21,032 nt of DNA from Pseudomonadota bacterium. GTDB lineage: Bacteria > Pseudomonadota > Gammaproteobacteria > PS1 > Pseudothioglobaceae. The notes under the pieces were generated by a model. It saw only the letters and a list, made by a program, of their open reading frames with translations. It made no database searches and was not told the DNA's origin. The DNA lies in the NCBI GenBank assembly GCA_022600395.1, contig JAHZKM010000097.1, positions 1 to 21,032 on the forward strand, read 5' to 3'. Both the position numbers and the translations under genes were made by a program. Shown here in pieces: positions 7,815 through 17,391 of the stretch (position 1 is its first letter; each line of letters begins with the position of its first letter).

Positions 7815-8993
7815 TTAGCCAACGTCTCCAGGAATATAAACCGAGCCTTTCATTAAAATTCTTGCACTTCGACTCATGACTACCTTATTTACAACCCAGC
7901 CATTTTGGCTTTGCATAACCTCTGCTCCAACTTTTAATGTGCCAGATGGGTGTCCAAAAACAACAGTCTTGTGCTTACCTCCACCAGCAGCAAGATTAAC
8001 CAAGGTTCCAGGAATGGCAGCTGCTGTGCCAATTGCCACCGCAGCAGTTCCCATCATTGCGTGATGAAGCAACCCCATTGATAAAGCGCGAACATTCAGA
8101 TCAATATCACCACTAGCAATCTTTCGACCACTAGAAGAGAGATAGTTTTTAGACTTACCAACAAAAGCAATTTTAGGCGTATGCTGACGAGCTGAAGCTT
8201 GGTCAATATGATCTATCAATCCCATTTTTATAGCGCCATATGCACGAATACTCTCAAACATTGCAAGTGCTTTTTCATCGCCATTAATATCAGTTTGCAG
8301 CTCTGTTGCAGTGTAATTAATAGCCTCAGCATTTAAAAAAATAGTTGGAATACCTGCATTGATCATCGTTGCTTTAAATGTGCCAATTTCTGGCACCACT
8401 AAATCATCTACCAAATTTCCAGTTGGAAACATGGCATTAGAAGCATCCACAGGGCTGATAAATTCAACTTGCACTTCTGCTGCTGGAAAGGTGACACCAT
8501 CTAGCTCAAAATCACCCGTCTCTTGAACCTCTCCATTCGTTATGGGTACTTGAGCAATAATAGTTTTTTTGATATTTTTCTGCCAAATGTGGATAGTGGC
8601 CACCCCATTTTTAGGAATACGATCTGCATCAACTAAGCCATTGGCAATTGCAAAAGAGCCAACTGCAGCAGTTAAATTGCCACAATTTCCACTCCAATCA
8701 ATAAAAGGCTTATCAATTGATACCTGCCCAAAAAGATAATCAACATCATGATTAGCTTTTGAGCTTTTCGATACAATAACGGTTTTACTGGTACTTGAAG
8801 TAGCACCACCCATGCCATCAGTTTGTTTTCCGTATGGGTCAGGACTACCAATGACACGAAGCAACATTACGTCGCGCTCAGCACCAGCAACTTGACACTC
8901 CTTGGGCAAATCTGCCAAATTAAAAAAGACTCCTTTGCTTGTCCCGCCACGCATATACGTTGCAGGAATTTGAATTTGAGCTGCAAAGGCCAT
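7815..8993 (-). CDS. prpF: 2-Methylaconitate cis-trans isomerase PrpF
   Basis: This 392-residue cytosolic protein has the PrpF pattern. It includes RGGTSKGVFF (15-24) near the N-terminus, a lysine in SSTSKTVIV (K70) and a cysteine in SGNCGNL (C104). These two fit the catalytic lysine and cysteine proposed for the Shewanella enzyme. PrpF isomerises the 2-methylaconitate made by AcnD so that it can be hydrated to 2-methylisocitrate. Together AcnD and PrpF replace PrpD. The ATG shares its first base with the acnD stop (TAATG), which implies translational coupling. GAGGG supplies the ribosome-binding site. Confidence 0.95.
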   Translation of the reverse strand: MAFAAQIQIPATYMRGGTSKGVFFNLADLPKECQVAGAERDVMLLRVIGSPDPYGKQTDGMGGATSSTSKTVIVSKSSKANHDVDYLFGQVSIDKPFIDWSGNCGNLTAAVGSFAIANGLVDADRIPKNGVATIHIWQKNIKKTIIAQVPITNGEVQETGDFELDGVTFPAAEVQVEFISPVDASNAMFPTGNLVDDLVVPEIGTFKATMINAGIPTIFLNAEAINYTATELQTDINGDEKALAMFESIRAYGAIKMGLIDHIDQASARQHTPKIAFVGKSKNYLSSSGRKIASGDIDLNVRALSMGLLHHAMMGTAAVAIGTAAAIPGTLVNLAAGGGKHKTVVFGHPSGTLKVGAEVMQSQNGWVVNKVVMSRSARILMKGSVYIPGDVG

Positions 8994-11608
8994 TATTTAC
9001 TGCCCTCTAAAAAATCCTGAGCAAAGCGCTGTAGCACACCACCAGCAGAATAAACATGCACTTCTTGTGCTGTATCTAGGCGACATTTAACAGGAATGCG
9101 CATCACCTCACCATCAGCACGCGTCATCTTGACGGTTAATCTAGATCCTGAGGCAATATCACCCTCCACATCAAATACTTCACTGCCATCAATTTGATAA
9201 GTAGTGCGCGTTTCACCGTTGATAAATTCAAGTGGTAAAACACCCATGCCAACTAAATTGGTACGATGAATACGCTCAAAACCTTCAGCGATAATTGTTT
9301 CAACACCCGCAAGGCGAACACCTTTGGCAGCCCAATCACGTGATGAGCCTTGGCCGTAGTCAGCACCGGCAATAATAATAAGTGGTTGTGCGCGCTGCAT
9401 ATAAGTTTCAATCGCTTCCCACATGCGCATTTCTTGGCCTTCTGGCTCAACACGAGCAAGCGAACCTTGCTTAATCTCCCCAGTTTTACCATCAACACCA
9501 TCGCGGCACATTTCGTTTAACAATTTAGGATTGGCAAAAGTTGCGCGTTGCGCTGTTAAGTGATCACCTCGATGCGTCGCATAAGAATTAAAATCTTCCT
9601 CTGGTAGGCCCATTTTATGCAAATAAGCACCGGCAGCACTTTCAAGCATAATAGCGTTTGATGGCGATAAATGGTCCGTTGTAATGTTATCTCCAAGCAC
9701 TGCAAGAGGTCGCATACCCTGCATACGACGCTCACCTGCTAGCGCACCTTCCCAATAAGGCGGACGACTAATATAAGTACTGCTATCATCCCAATCATAT
9801 AAAGGACTTTGCGCCTCTTGTATGGTACCAAGGTCAAACATTGGATTGTAAACCTGCTGAAACATTTCTGGCTTAACACTTGCTTTTACAATGGTGTCAA
9901 TTTCTGCATCTGAAGGCCAAATATCTTTTAATGTAATTGGATTGCCTTCTTTATCATTACCTAGGCTGTCTTGCTCGATATCAAAACGCATAGTACCTGC
10001 AATCGCATAGGCAACCACCAAGGGTGGTGATGCTAAAAAAGCTTGCTTTGCATAAGGATGGATGCGTCCATCAAAATTACGATTGCCAGAAAGAACAGCA
10101 GTTGTATACAAATCACGCTCAACAATCTCTTTCTGAATGGCAGGATCAAGTGCGCCAGACATGCCGTTGCAAGTTGTACATGCAAAGCCTACAATACCAA
10201 ATCCTAGCGCTTCCAGTTCAGTTAACAAGCCTGCTTCTTTTAGGTAAAGCTGTGCCACTTTTGAACCGGGTGCAAATGATGTCTTAACCCAAGACTTACG
10301 CACCAAGCCAAGCGCATTTGCTTTACGTGCAACCAATCCAGCAGCAACAACATTACGCGGATTTGAGGTATTAGTACAAGAGGTAATTGCAGCGATAATA
10401 ACCGCACCATCAGGCATTCTGCCCTTAGCTTCTTCGGCCTGCGCTTGATTTAAATCTTTGGCAATGCCGCTTAATGCCAAATCGGCCGTTGCTAAACGAC
10501 GGTGAGGATTAGACGGGCCAGCCATATTACGCTCAACCGATGATAAGTCAAATGTAAGCGTGCGTTGGTATTCAGCTGTTACCAGATCATCTGCCCAAAG
10601 ACCTGTTTGCTTCGCGTACTGCTCAACTAAAGCCACCTGCTCAGGCTCACGCCCTGTTAGCTTTAAATAGTCAATAGTTTGCTCATCAATATAAAATAAG
10701 CCTGCTGAAGCGCCGTATTCAGGGGTCATGTTAGAGATGGTTGCACGGTCTCCAATGGTTAGACTTTTAGCGCCCTCGCCAAAAAATTCAAGATAAGCTG
10801 ACACTACTTTCTGATTACGTAAAAATTCAGTGATTGCCAATACTACGTCAGTGGCAGTAATACCTTCTTGACGCTTACCCGTTAGCTCAACGCCAATAAT
10901 ATCCGGCAGGCGCATCATAGATGGCAAGCCCAGCATAACTGTTTCTGCTTCCAGTCCGCCCACACCAATCGCCATCACACCAAGTGCATCGACATGTGGT
11001 GTGTGTGAATCAGTACCCACACAAGTATCAGGAAATGCAACGCCTTTACGCGCCTGAATAACAGGCGACATTTTTTCCAAATTAATTTGGTGCATGATGC
11101 CATTACCTGCAGGAATTACGTCAACATTTTTAAAAGATGCTTTACACCACTCGATAAAATCAAATCGGTCTTTATTGCGGCGATCTTCAATTGCACGGTT
11201 CTTATCAAATGCATCTACATCAAAACCCGGCGCTTCTACTGCCAATGAATGATCCACAATAAGCTGAGTTGGCACGACTGGATTTACCTTGGCAGGGTCT
11301 CCACCCTGCTCTGCAATAGCATCGCGCAAACCAGCTAAGTCAACCAGTGCTGTCTGCCCTAGAATATCATGACATACCACACGAGCGGGATACCAAGGAA
11401 AATCTAAATTTTGTTTATTTTCAACTAGCTGTTTTAGTGAGTCTGTGAGTGCATCTGGCTGACAGCGACGAACCAATTGTTCCGCCAAAATACGAGAAGT
11501 GTAAGGTAGCTTAGCATACGCACCAGATGCAATATCTTCAATAGCTTGATGCGTATCGAAGTAATCTAAATCGGTGCCATCAAGATGCTTGCGGTAGTTA
11601 GCATTCAT
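8993..11608 (-). CDS. acnD: Fe-S-dependent 2-methylcitrate dehydratase AcnD
   Basis: This 871-residue aconitase-family enzyme is found in the methylcitrate cluster between prpC and prpF, the typical AcnD setting. The three [4Fe-4S] ligands are visible: C411 in ITSCTNTSNP, and C477 and C480 in ACTTCNG. The swivelling C-terminal domain has the ADYGQGSSRDWAAKG substrate-binding motif. It dehydrates 2-methylcitrate to 2-methylaconitate, and the cluster makes it oxygen- and peroxide-sensitive. It could also have ordinary aconitase activity. Its start is 29 bases after the prpC stop. The ribosome-binding site (GGAA) is modest. Confidence 0.95.
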   Translation of the reverse strand: MNANYRKHLDGTDLDYFDTHQAIEDIASGAYAKLPYTSRILAEQLVRRCQPDALTDSLKQLVENKQNLDFPWYPARVVCHDILGQTALVDLAGLRDAIAEQGGDPAKVNPVVPTQLIVDHSLAVEAPGFDVDAFDKNRAIEDRRNKDRFDFIEWCKASFKNVDVIPAGNGIMHQINLEKMSPVIQARKGVAFPDTCVGTDSHTPHVDALGVMAIGVGGLEAETVMLGLPSMMRLPDIIGVELTGKRQEGITATDVVLAITEFLRNQKVVSAYLEFFGEGAKSLTIGDRATISNMTPEYGASAGLFYIDEQTIDYLKLTGREPEQVALVEQYAKQTGLWADDLVTAEYQRTLTFDLSSVERNMAGPSNPHRRLATADLALSGIAKDLNQAQAEEAKGRMPDGAVIIAAITSCTNTSNPRNVVAAGLVARKANALGLVRKSWVKTSFAPGSKVAQLYLKEAGLLTELEALGFGIVGFACTTCNGMSGALDPAIQKEIVERDLYTTAVLSGNRNFDGRIHPYAKQAFLASPPLVVAYAIAGTMRFDIEQDSLGNDKEGNPITLKDIWPSDAEIDTIVKASVKPEMFQQVYNPMFDLGTIQEAQSPLYDWDDSSTYISRPPYWEGALAGERRMQGMRPLAVLGDNITTDHLSPSNAIMLESAAGAYLHKMGLPEEDFNSYATHRGDHLTAQRATFANPKLLNEMCRDGVDGKTGEIKQGSLARVEPEGQEMRMWEAIETYMQRAQPLIIIAGADYGQGSSRDWAAKGVRLAGVETIIAEGFERIHRTNLVGMGVLPLEFINGETRTTYQIDGSEVFDVEGDIASGSRLTVKMTRADGEVMRIPVKCRLDTAQEVHVYSAGGVLQRFAQDFLEGSK

Positions 11609-11637
11609 AAATCGTTTTCCATTTGCCGAGCCATGCT

Positions 11638-12798
11638 TTAACCGCGATCAGCCAAAGGCACAAAGTTAAGGTTTTCAGGGCCAATATAGTTGGCTGATGG
11701 GCGAATTATTTTGCCGTCTTGGCGTTGCTCAATCACGTGAGCTCCCCAGCCTGTTGTTCTTGCAATAACAAATAATGGCGTAAACATAACTGTTGGCACT
11801 CCCATTTGCTCGTAAGAAACCGCTGAAAACCAATCCAAATTTGGAAACATTTTCTTTTCATCCATCATTACAGATTCAATACGCTCAGCCACCTTAAACA
11901 TAGTCATATTGCCATTCGACTCTGACAGTTGCTTTGCAACACGCTTAATAACCTCATTACGCGGGTCAGAAAAGGTGTAAACAGGATGGCCAAAACCAAT
12001 AATAATTTCCTTACGAGACATACGCTCACGAATATCCGCTTCCGCTTCATCAGCATGATTGTAGCGTTTTTGAATATCTGAGGCAACTTCGTTTGCACCA
12101 CCGTGTTTTGGTCCACGTAGCGCGCCAATAGCACCCGTAATACAAGAATGAATATCTGATTCAGTTCCTGCAATAACACGACCTGTAAATGTTGAAGCGT
12201 TAAACTCATGTTCTGCATAAAGAATTAACGAAACATGCATCGCTTTAACCCATTCTTCAGAAGGCGCTTCACCATGAAGCATGTGTAGAAAATGCCCGCC
12301 AATTGAATCATCATCAGTTTGCGTTTCAATACGCTTACCATTATGACTAAAGTGATACCAATACAATAGCATTGAGCCAAAGCTAGCCATTAGACGATCC
12401 AAAATAGTGCGTGCCTCCGCCTCAGGGTGATCATCCTTCTCGGTCATGCAAGTGCCCATAGCCGAACAGCCTGTTCGCATCACGTCCATTGGATGTGCTG
12501 AGGGTGGAATACTCTCCAATATTGTTTTAACCGCAGATGGTAGTCCACGCATACTTTTTAACTTACTCTTATAAGATTTAAGCTCTGAAGCAGTTGGTAA
12601 AGTGCCATAAATAATCAGGTATGCAATTTCTTCAAATTCAGATTTTTCTGCAAATTCAAGAATATCGTAACCACGATAATGCAAATCATTGCCAGTACGT
12701 CCTACTGTACATACCGCAGTATTACCTGCTGGCGTGCCTGAAAGGGCAACTGATTTTTTCGGCTTAAATCCTGCTGCCGTTTGCTTAGCCCCACTCAT
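11638..12798 (-). CDS. prpC: 2-Methylcitrate synthase
   Basis: This 386-residue citrate-synthase-family enzyme condenses propionyl-CoA with oxaloacetate. The catalytic triad is recognisable: H232 in [10 protein letters not shown]271 in [13 protein letters not shown] and D322 in NLDWFSAV. The [12 protein letters not shown] segment and short length fit the 2-methylcitrate synthase type, and the location between prpB and acnD makes the assignment firm. The ATG overlaps the prpB stop (ATGA) and has GAGGA upstream, so expression is coupled. Residual citrate synthase activity is common in this family. Confidence 0.95.
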   Translation of the reverse strand: MSGAKQTAAGFKPKKSVALSGTPAGNTAVCTVGRTGNDLHYRGYDILEFAEKSEFEEIAYLIIYGTLPTASELKSYKSKLKSMRGLPSAVKTILESIPPSAHPMDVMRTGCSAMGTCMTEKDDHPEAEARTILDRLMASFGSMLLYWYHFSHNGKRIETQTDDDSIGGHFLHMLHGEAPSEEWVKAMHVSLILYAEHEFNASTFTGRVIAGTESDIHSCITGAIGALRGPKHGGANEVASDIQKRYNHADEAEADIRERMSRKEIIIGFGHPVYTFSDPRNEVIKRVAKQLSESNGNMTMFKVAERIESVMMDEKKMFPNLDWFSAVSYEQMGVPTVMFTPLFVIARTTGWGAHVIEQRQDGKIIRPSANYIGPENLNFVPLADRG

Positions 12799-13676
12799 AA
12801 TGATTTTTCCTCATTAGCAAATAGGTGGTTTAATTTTTGCTCATATTCATGGTATCCAAGAAAATCATACAACTCCATACGTGTTTGCATAGTATCTACA
12901 ACATTATTTTGATGACCGTCTGCTTTGATATGTTCATAAACATTAAGTGCTGCTTTACTCATTGCACGAAATGCAGTTAAAGGGAAGAGTTGTAGTTTGA
13001 CACCAACCGCTGCAAGCTCTTCAGAGGAAAATAAAGGCGTTGCACCAAATTCAGTAATATTTGCCAATACCGGCACATCTACAGCTTTAACAAACTCCTC
13101 GTATTGTTCCAATGTATTAATCGCTTCTGGAAAAATCATATCAGCACCTGCTTCGACACAAGCAATAGCTCGATCAATAGCAGATTGCATGCCTTCCACT
13201 GCTAGCGCATCGGTACGTGCCATAATCACAAAATCTGAATCTGTTTTTGCATCTACAGCAGATTTAACTCGATCAACCATCTCTTGTTGGCTAATAACTG
13301 CCTTATTAGGACGATGGCCGCAGCGTTTTTGCATCACCTGATCTTCAATATGAACAGCACCTGCACCTGCACGAGTAAACTCACGCACACATCTAGCAAT
13401 ATTAAACGCACCACCCCAGCCTGTATCAATATCAACCAATAATGGTAATTCAGTTGCATCAGTGATACGATAAGTATCTTCTAGTACATCCTTCATGGTG
13501 GTAATGCCAAGATCAGGAATTCCCATTGAACAAGCAGCAACACCGCCACCTGATAAGTATATAGCTTGATGGCCGACCTTTTCTGCCATGATCGCTGAAT
13601 AAGCATTAACTGCACCAACAACTTGCAACGGATTATTATCTTCGACCGCTTGACGAAACGCTTTACCTGCACTCAT
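12795..13676 (-). CDS. prpB: Methylisocitrate lyase
   Basis: This 293-residue member of the isocitrate lyase/PEP mutase superfamily cleaves 2-methylisocitrate to pyruvate and succinate, the last step of the cycle. It has the KRCGH signature (117-121, catalytic C119), DIDTGWG (82-88) for metal binding, and VHIEDQ. Length is normal for PrpB, and the short form rules out a typical isocitrate lyase. The start overlaps the GntR-type gene's stop (ATGA), and a strong AAGGAG lies six bases upstream. Confidence 0.95.
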   Translation of the reverse strand: MSAGKAFRQAVEDNNPLQVVGAVNAYSAIMAEKVGHQAIYLSGGGVAACSMGIPDLGITTMKDVLEDTYRITDATELPLLVDIDTGWGGAFNIARCVREFTRAGAGAVHIEDQVMQKRCGHRPNKAVISQQEMVDRVKSAVDAKTDSDFVIMARTDALAVEGMQSAIDRAIACVEAGADMIFPEAINTLEQYEEFVKAVDVPVLANITEFGATPLFSSEELAAVGVKLQLFPLTAFRAMSKAALNVYEHIKADGHQNNVVDTMQTRMELYDFLGYHEYEQKLNHLFANEEKSL

Positions 13677-14368
13677 TTTGACTCCTTATTTTCTTCTTGA
13701 TTTAATAATTTCTCTACAACTTTCCATGCGCCACTAATATGCCTACGCATTAATATCTCTGCTAATTCAGGATCTCGATTGTTAATCGCATCAACAATCG
13801 CGTAATGATCATGCAAGGCAGGCTCTACTCGGAATGGAATTTGACTCGTGCGATGACGACACATTCTTAATACTTGATACAATTTATTGTTCAAATAATC
13901 GATCAGCCATTGATTTTGACACTTAGAAAATACATAATAATGAAAGTCCAAATCCCCTTCTTTTTGAAAATAGCGCTGTCCTTCTGAGCGCTCGATAGAG
14001 CTCTCATGCTTTTCCAATAAGCGATACAAATTATCAATATCAGCTTGAGACATGGCAACACAAGCTAACCTTGTTGCAAATCCTTCCATAGCTTCACGCA
14101 TTTGATACACATCTCTCATCATTACAATATCTAACGTAACCACCCGCGATCCAGAATGCGGACGACGATCTACCAGGTGAATAGACTCTAACTTGTGCAA
14201 AGCCTCACGCAATGGACCACGACTAATATGGTACGATTTGGCTAAGTCTGTCTCAACTATTTTGCATCCTTGAGGGATTGCGCCTGTAATAATATCTTCC
14301 TTAATCTGTTCAAATACATGCTCAGATAGCGTGTCTTGTTTATTAGGTTGTAAAGAATTAACGCCCAT
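13673..14368 (-). CDS. GntR-family (FCD domain) regulator of the methylcitrate operon
   Basis: The protein, 231 residues from the ATG at 14368, has an N-terminal winged helix ([22 protein letters not shown] through [16 protein letters not shown]). An all-helical FCD ligand-binding domain follows, with metal-site type residues ([29 protein letters not shown]). It is the first gene of the prp operon and overlaps prpB, so it most likely controls this operon in response to a cycle intermediate such as 2-methylcitrate. A TTG at 14407 is also in frame, but it lies upstream of the predicted transcript start near 14402. The ATG at 14368 has no Shine-Dalgarno and touches an operator-like inverted repeat. 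In Shewanella-like genomes a GntR regulator in this place is usually called PrpR. Confidence 0.9.
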   Translation of the reverse strand: MGVNSLQPNKQDTLSEHVFEQIKEDIITGAIPQGCKIVETDLAKSYHISRGPLREALHKLESIHLVDRRPHSGSRVVTLDIVMMRDVYQMREAMEGFATRLACVAMSQADIDNLYRLLEKHESSIERSEGQRYFQKEGDLDFHYYVFSKCQNQWLIDYLNNKLYQVLRMCRHRTSQIPFRVEPALHDHYAIVDAINNRDPELAEILMRRHISGAWKVVEKLLNQEENKESK

Positions 14369-14382
14369 ATTGTCAACAATAT
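14367..14382. promoter_or_regulatory. Operator-like inverted repeat 1 at the GntR gene start
   Basis: ATATTGTCAACAATAT has 7-base complementary arms around a two-base centre and overlaps the first two bases of the start codon. Its 12-base core ATTGTCAACAAT is identical to that of the second site at 14428. Palindromes of this form suit FCD-type GntR dimers. A regulator bound here would block elongation just downstream of the promoter. Confidence 0.7.
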
Positions 14383-14408
14383 TTAAAATAAAAACTAAAT
14401 TAAGCAAA

Positions 14409-14437
14409 ATTCTACTAAGTTAAGAATTTATTGTCAA
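14409..14437 (-). promoter_or_regulatory. Sigma-70 promoter of the methylcitrate operon
   Basis: On the minus strand a perfect -35 hexamer TTGACA (14437-14432) and a -10 TAGAAT (14414-14409, five of six matches) are separated by 17 bases. Transcription should start near 14402 and give a leader of about 34 bases. The -35 lies inside operator-like repeat 2, so repression by occlusion is expected. Confidence 0.75.
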
Positions 14438-14443
14438 CAATAA
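14428..14443. promoter_or_regulatory. Operator-like inverted repeat 2 over the -35 element
   Basis: TTATTGTCAACAATAA has 7-base arms around the same two-base centre as the site at 14367. The centres of the two sites are 61 bases apart, close to six helical turns. This copy contains the -35 hexamer of the operon promoter. Confidence 0.7.
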
Positions 14444-14475
14444 TAAAATAAAAAATCATCATTTGAAAAACAGGC

Positions 14476-14503
14476 AAAAAAAAATGACGCCTAAGCGTCA
14501 TTT
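14476..14503 (-). terminator. Rho-independent terminator of rpoZ
   Basis: On the minus strand AAATGACGC (14503-14495) pairs with GCGTCATTT (14490-14482) across a four-base loop, and the following bases are T. It lies 25 bases after the rpoZ stop and separates rpoZ from the methylcitrate promoter. Confidence 0.92.
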
Positions 14504-14528
14504 CTAGATAATTCATTAAAGCTTTAAA

Positions 14529-14870
14529 TCATTCTTCAGTATCTACCACTTCTGTTATTTCATCGACACCTTCGTCAACAGCAGAGGTTGATAGCTCAGC
14601 CTCAATTTCTTGGGTCGTTTGCGCATCACTCGCTTTTTGTTGTGCCGTGAGCTCTTCTTCCATCGCATATTCTTCAGTTAAAATTGATGCATTAATTAGA
14701 CCCGCTTCAATCTCTCTAAGCGCAACAACGGTAGGCTTGTCTTTACCCATGTCTAGAGTTGATTTATAACCGCCTGAGCTCAACTGATGAGCGCGTTTTG
14801 CAGCAACCAACACTAGCTCAAAACGATTATCTACAAAATCCAAACACTCTTCAACAGTTACTCTTGCCAT
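14529..14870 (-). CDS. rpoZ: DNA-directed RNA polymerase omega subunit
   Basis: The 113-residue protein matches RpoZ from its first residues: [23 protein letters not shown] aligns in pattern with the E. coli protein, and [12 protein letters not shown] is the conserved second block. The acidic C-terminal tail (about 65-113) is longer than usual and variable in this family. Omega assists assembly of RNA polymerase and, in E. coli, contributes to a ppGpp site. Here the gene stands alone. It is not followed by spoT as in enterobacteria, has its own terminator and diverges from dnaQ. GAGAG precedes the start. The 70-base gap to dnaQ must hold both promoters, but I find only weak candidates. Confidence 0.95.
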   Translation of the reverse strand: MARVTVEECLDFVDNRFELVLVAAKRAHQLSSGGYKSTLDMGKDKPTVVALREIEAGLINASILTEEYAMEEELTAQQKASDAQTTQEIEAELSTSAVDEGVDEITEVVDTEE

Positions 14871-14940
14871 AATACTCTCTAACTTTTAGTTATGATAAAA
14901 TCAATCAATTTTACACGAAAATTAACTAGCACAATATTTT

Positions 14941-15612
14941 ATGGAAAGACTAATTGTTTTAGATACTGAAACTACCGGCATTGAACCTTCTGAAGGGCAC
15001 CGCATTATTGAAATCGGCTGTACTGAGATTATTGATAGAGAGATTACCGAGAATAATGAATATCATCAATACATCCAACCTGATCGCAATGTTGGCGACT
15101 CGGTACGAATTCACGGTATTACAGATAAGTTCCTAACAGGCAAGCCTAAATTTGAAGAAATTGTAAGCGAATTTATGGACTACATTAAAGGTGCCACCTT
15201 GGTTATTCACAACGCACCATTTGACTTGGGTTTTTTAAATCATGAGCTTAAGTTGTTTGGATCTGAGGAGTGCATTGAAGATCATTGTACGATTATTGAC
15301 TCATTAGAGCTATCTAAACAACAGCGTCCAGGAACACTGCACAATCTAGACTCTTTATGTCGTCGTTTTGAAATTGACGCCAGCGCTCGAACTGTGCATG
15401 GCGCACTACTTGATGCTCAAATTCTTGCACAGGTATACTTAGCCATGACAGGTGGACAGTCTACCTTGTTTAGCAATGACTCATCTGCTGATGGACAGGC
15501 GCAAAAAAATCAAAAAATTATCAGAGTAAAACGCGAAATTGGTAAAATCAAAGTTACCCAAGCCAATGAGCAAGAGCTTGAAGCACACCGCAACTACTTT
15601 TCAAAAGTTTAG
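14941..15612 (+). CDS. dnaQ: DNA polymerase III epsilon subunit (proofreading exonuclease)
   Basis: The 223-residue protein has the DEDDh exonuclease motifs in order: DTETTG with D8 and E10, HNAPFD with D95, and HGALLDA with H153 and D158. QSTLF at 173-177 fits the pentapeptide that binds the sliding clamp, and a C-terminal tail suitable for binding the alpha subunit follows. These features, and its match to the DnaQ pattern along its length, mark it as the replicative proofreading subunit, unlike the exonuclease at 1-638. No clear Shine-Dalgarno is present before the ATG. ubiD follows after 16 bases on the same strand, so they may share a transcript. Confidence 0.94.
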   Translation: MERLIVLDTETTGIEPSEGHRIIEIGCTEIIDREITENNEYHQYIQPDRNVGDSVRIHGITDKFLTGKPKFEEIVSEFMDYIKGATLVIHNAPFDLGFLNHELKLFGSEECIEDHCTIIDSLELSKQQRPGTLHNLDSLCRRFEIDASARTVHGALLDAQILAQVYLAMTGGQSTLFSNDSSADGQAQKNQKIIRVKREIGKIKVTQANEQELEAHRNYFSKV

Positions 15613-15628
15613 CCATTAAAGGTTTTTC

Positions 15629-17095
15629 ATGAACTATCAAGATTTAAGAGAATTTATCGCTGAGTTAGAAAAATTTGGCGAACTTAAGCGTATCACCACT
15701 GAGGTTGACGCGCATTTAGAAATTACTGAAATTTGTCGTCGAACTCTTGACAAGCAAGGCCCTGCGCTATTGTTTGAAAACGTTAAAGGTTCAAGCATTC
15801 CTGTATTGGCTAATTTATTTGGCACCACAGGTCGTGTTGCATCTGCCATGGGACAAAAAGATTTAGTAGCACTTAGAGAACTAGGAAAGGTGTTAGCCGA
15901 ACTAAAACAGCCTGAACCACCTAAAGGCTTAAAAGATGCTTTTGAAAAACTCCCGACACTCAAAAAAGTCTTAAATATGCCGGTTAAATCCGTTAAAAAA
16001 GGCCAGTGTCAAGAAGTGATTATTGAAGGGGATGATGTTGATTTGTCCACCCTGCCGATCCAAACCTGCTGGCCAGGTGACGCCGCCCCATTAATCACTT
16101 GGGGGCTAACCATTACCAAAGGTCCTTTAAAAAAGCGCCAAAATCTTGGTATTTATCGTCAACAAGTCATCGGCAAAAACAAACTTATTATGCGTTGGCT
16201 CTCACACCGGGGTGGAGCTCTAGATTTTAAAGATTGGTGCGATAAAAATCCTGGTAAACCTTATCCAGTAGCAGTTGCCATTGGCGCTGACCCTGCTACC
16301 ACGCTTGCCGCCGTAACCCCTATTCCCGATAGTTTGAGTGAATACGCTTTTGCAGGCTTATTACGCGGACAAAAGACCAAGGTATGTAGCTGTATTGGCA
16401 ACGATTTACAAGTGCCTGAAAATGCTGAAATTATCTTAGAAGGGGTTATTTATCCAGATGAGATGGCGGATGAAGGGCCTTATGGTGACCATACAGGCTA
16501 CTATAACGAAGTTGAGAAATTTCCAGTATTTACCGTAGAGCGCATCACCCATCGCAAAAATCCAATCTACCACTCTACTTACACTGGCAAACCTATTGAT
16601 GAGCCAGCTGTTCTTGGTGTTGCACTGAATGAAGTTTTTGTACCACTACTTCAACAACAATATCCAGAAATTACAGATTTTTACCTGCCTCCAGAAGCCT
16701 GCTCTTATCGTATGGCCGTGGTTAGTATTAAAAAGCAATACCCAGGCCATGCCAAGCGAGTTATGATGGGGGTTTGGTCATTCTTACGCCAATTCATGTA
16801 CACCAAATTTGTTATTATTGTCGATAACGACATTAATGTTAAAGACTGGAAAGAGGTAATCTGGGCAATAACAACACGAGTTGACCCAACTCGAGACACA
16901 ACACTTATTGACAACACACCCATTGATTACTTAGACTTTGCTTCTCCCGTTTCTGGTTTGGGCTCAAAAATGGGTATTGATGCCACCAACAAATTCCCAG
17001 GAGAAACTGATCGAGAATGGGGTACGCCAATTGTCATGAGCGATGAGATTGTTCAAAAAATAGATAACATTTGGTCAGATTTAAAGATCGACTAA
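15629..17095 (+). CDS. ubiD: 4-Hydroxy-3-polyprenylbenzoate decarboxylase (ubiquinone synthesis)
   Basis: The 488-residue enzyme removes the carboxyl group of 3-polyprenyl-4-hydroxybenzoate in ubiquinone synthesis, using prenylated FMN made by UbiX. Length and sequence blocks fit UbiD throughout, including [10 protein letters not shown] at the start, [12 protein letters not shown] (188-199) and [16 protein letters not shown] (280-295) with the catalytic acidic residues. AAAGG lies before the ATG. There is no obvious terminator downstream before the tRNA promoter. No ubiX is in the window. Confidence 0.95.
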   Translation: MNYQDLREFIAELEKFGELKRITTEVDAHLEITEICRRTLDKQGPALLFENVKGSSIPVLANLFGTTGRVASAMGQKDLVALRELGKVLAELKQPEPPKGLKDAFEKLPTLKKVLNMPVKSVKKGQCQEVIIEGDDVDLSTLPIQTCWPGDAAPLITWGLTITKGPLKKRQNLGIYRQQVIGKNKLIMRWLSHRGGALDFKDWCDKNPGKPYPVAVAIGADPATTLAAVTPIPDSLSEYAFAGLLRGQKTKVCSCIGNDLQVPENAEIILEGVIYPDEMADEGPYGDHTGYYNEVEKFPVFTVERITHRKNPIYHSTYTGKPIDEPAVLGVALNEVFVPLLQQQYPEITDFYLPPEACSYRMAVVSIKKQYPGHAKRVMMGVWSFLRQFMYTKFVIIVDNDINVKDWKEVIWAITTRVDPTRDTTLIDNTPIDYLDFASPVSGLGSKMGIDATNKFPGETDREWGTPIVMSDEIVQKIDNIWSDLKID

Positions 17096-17120
17096 TTGCA
17101 AAAAATCCTGAATTTAGCTA

Positions 17121-17148
17121 TTTACAATCTCACTTAACAAAGTATAAT
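17121..17148 (+). promoter_or_regulatory. Promoter of the tRNA array
   Basis: A -35 TTTACA (17121-17126) and a perfect -10 TATAAT (17143-17148) are 16 bases apart. Transcription would start near 17155, only a few bases before tRNA-Pro. Confidence 0.75.
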
Positions 17149-17158
17149 TCTTTTTTTT

Positions 17159-17235
17159 CGGAGTGTAGCGCAGCTTGGTAGCGTATCTGGTTTGGGACCA
17201 GGTGGTCGAAGGTTCAAATCCTTTCACTCCGACCA
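17159..17235 (+). tRNA. tRNA-Pro(TGG)
   Basis: A 77-base cloverleaf with acceptor arms CGGAGTG/CACTCCG, anticodon TGG at 17193-17195, a T arm containing GGTTCAAATCC and an encoded CCA end. It closely resembles E. coli proM. Confidence 0.96.
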
Positions 17236-17307
17236 TATTATAAATTTGCTCATAAGCTTTTGATGAATCTTCAGAGTTTCAACAAAACAGCACCTTTCTA
17301 GGTTTAT

Positions 17308-17384
17308 GCGCCCTTAGCTCAGCTGGATAGAGCAACGGCCTTCTAAGCCGTAGGTCTCAGGTTCGAATCCTGAAGGGCGCACCA
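17308..17384 (+). tRNA. tRNA-Arg(TCT)
   Basis: A 77-base cloverleaf with acceptor arms GCGCCCT/AGGGCGC, anticodon stem ACGGC/GCCGT, anticodon TCT at 17342-17344, GGTTCGAATCC and an encoded CCA end. It closely resembles E. coli argU. The 72 bases separating it from tRNA-Pro hold no gene or promoter that I can support. Confidence 0.96.
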
Positions 17385-17391
17385 AGTTTAT

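Noticed and set aside
10024..10287. Plus-strand open frame within acnD, and similar frames inside other genes
   Set aside because: These lie within strongly supported genes on the other strand or frame, resemble no family and have no ribosome-binding sites.
14405..14407. TTG start giving a 244-residue GntR-family protein
   Set aside because: It lies just upstream of the transcription start predicted from the TTGACA-17-TAGAAT promoter, has no ribosome-binding site, and the extra residues do not belong to the winged-helix domain.
17308..17384. tRNA-Arg as an integration site for a mobile element
   Set aside because: No integrase, partial tRNA copy or foreign gene cluster follows; the next genes are tRNA-His, a terminator and a conserved peroxidase.
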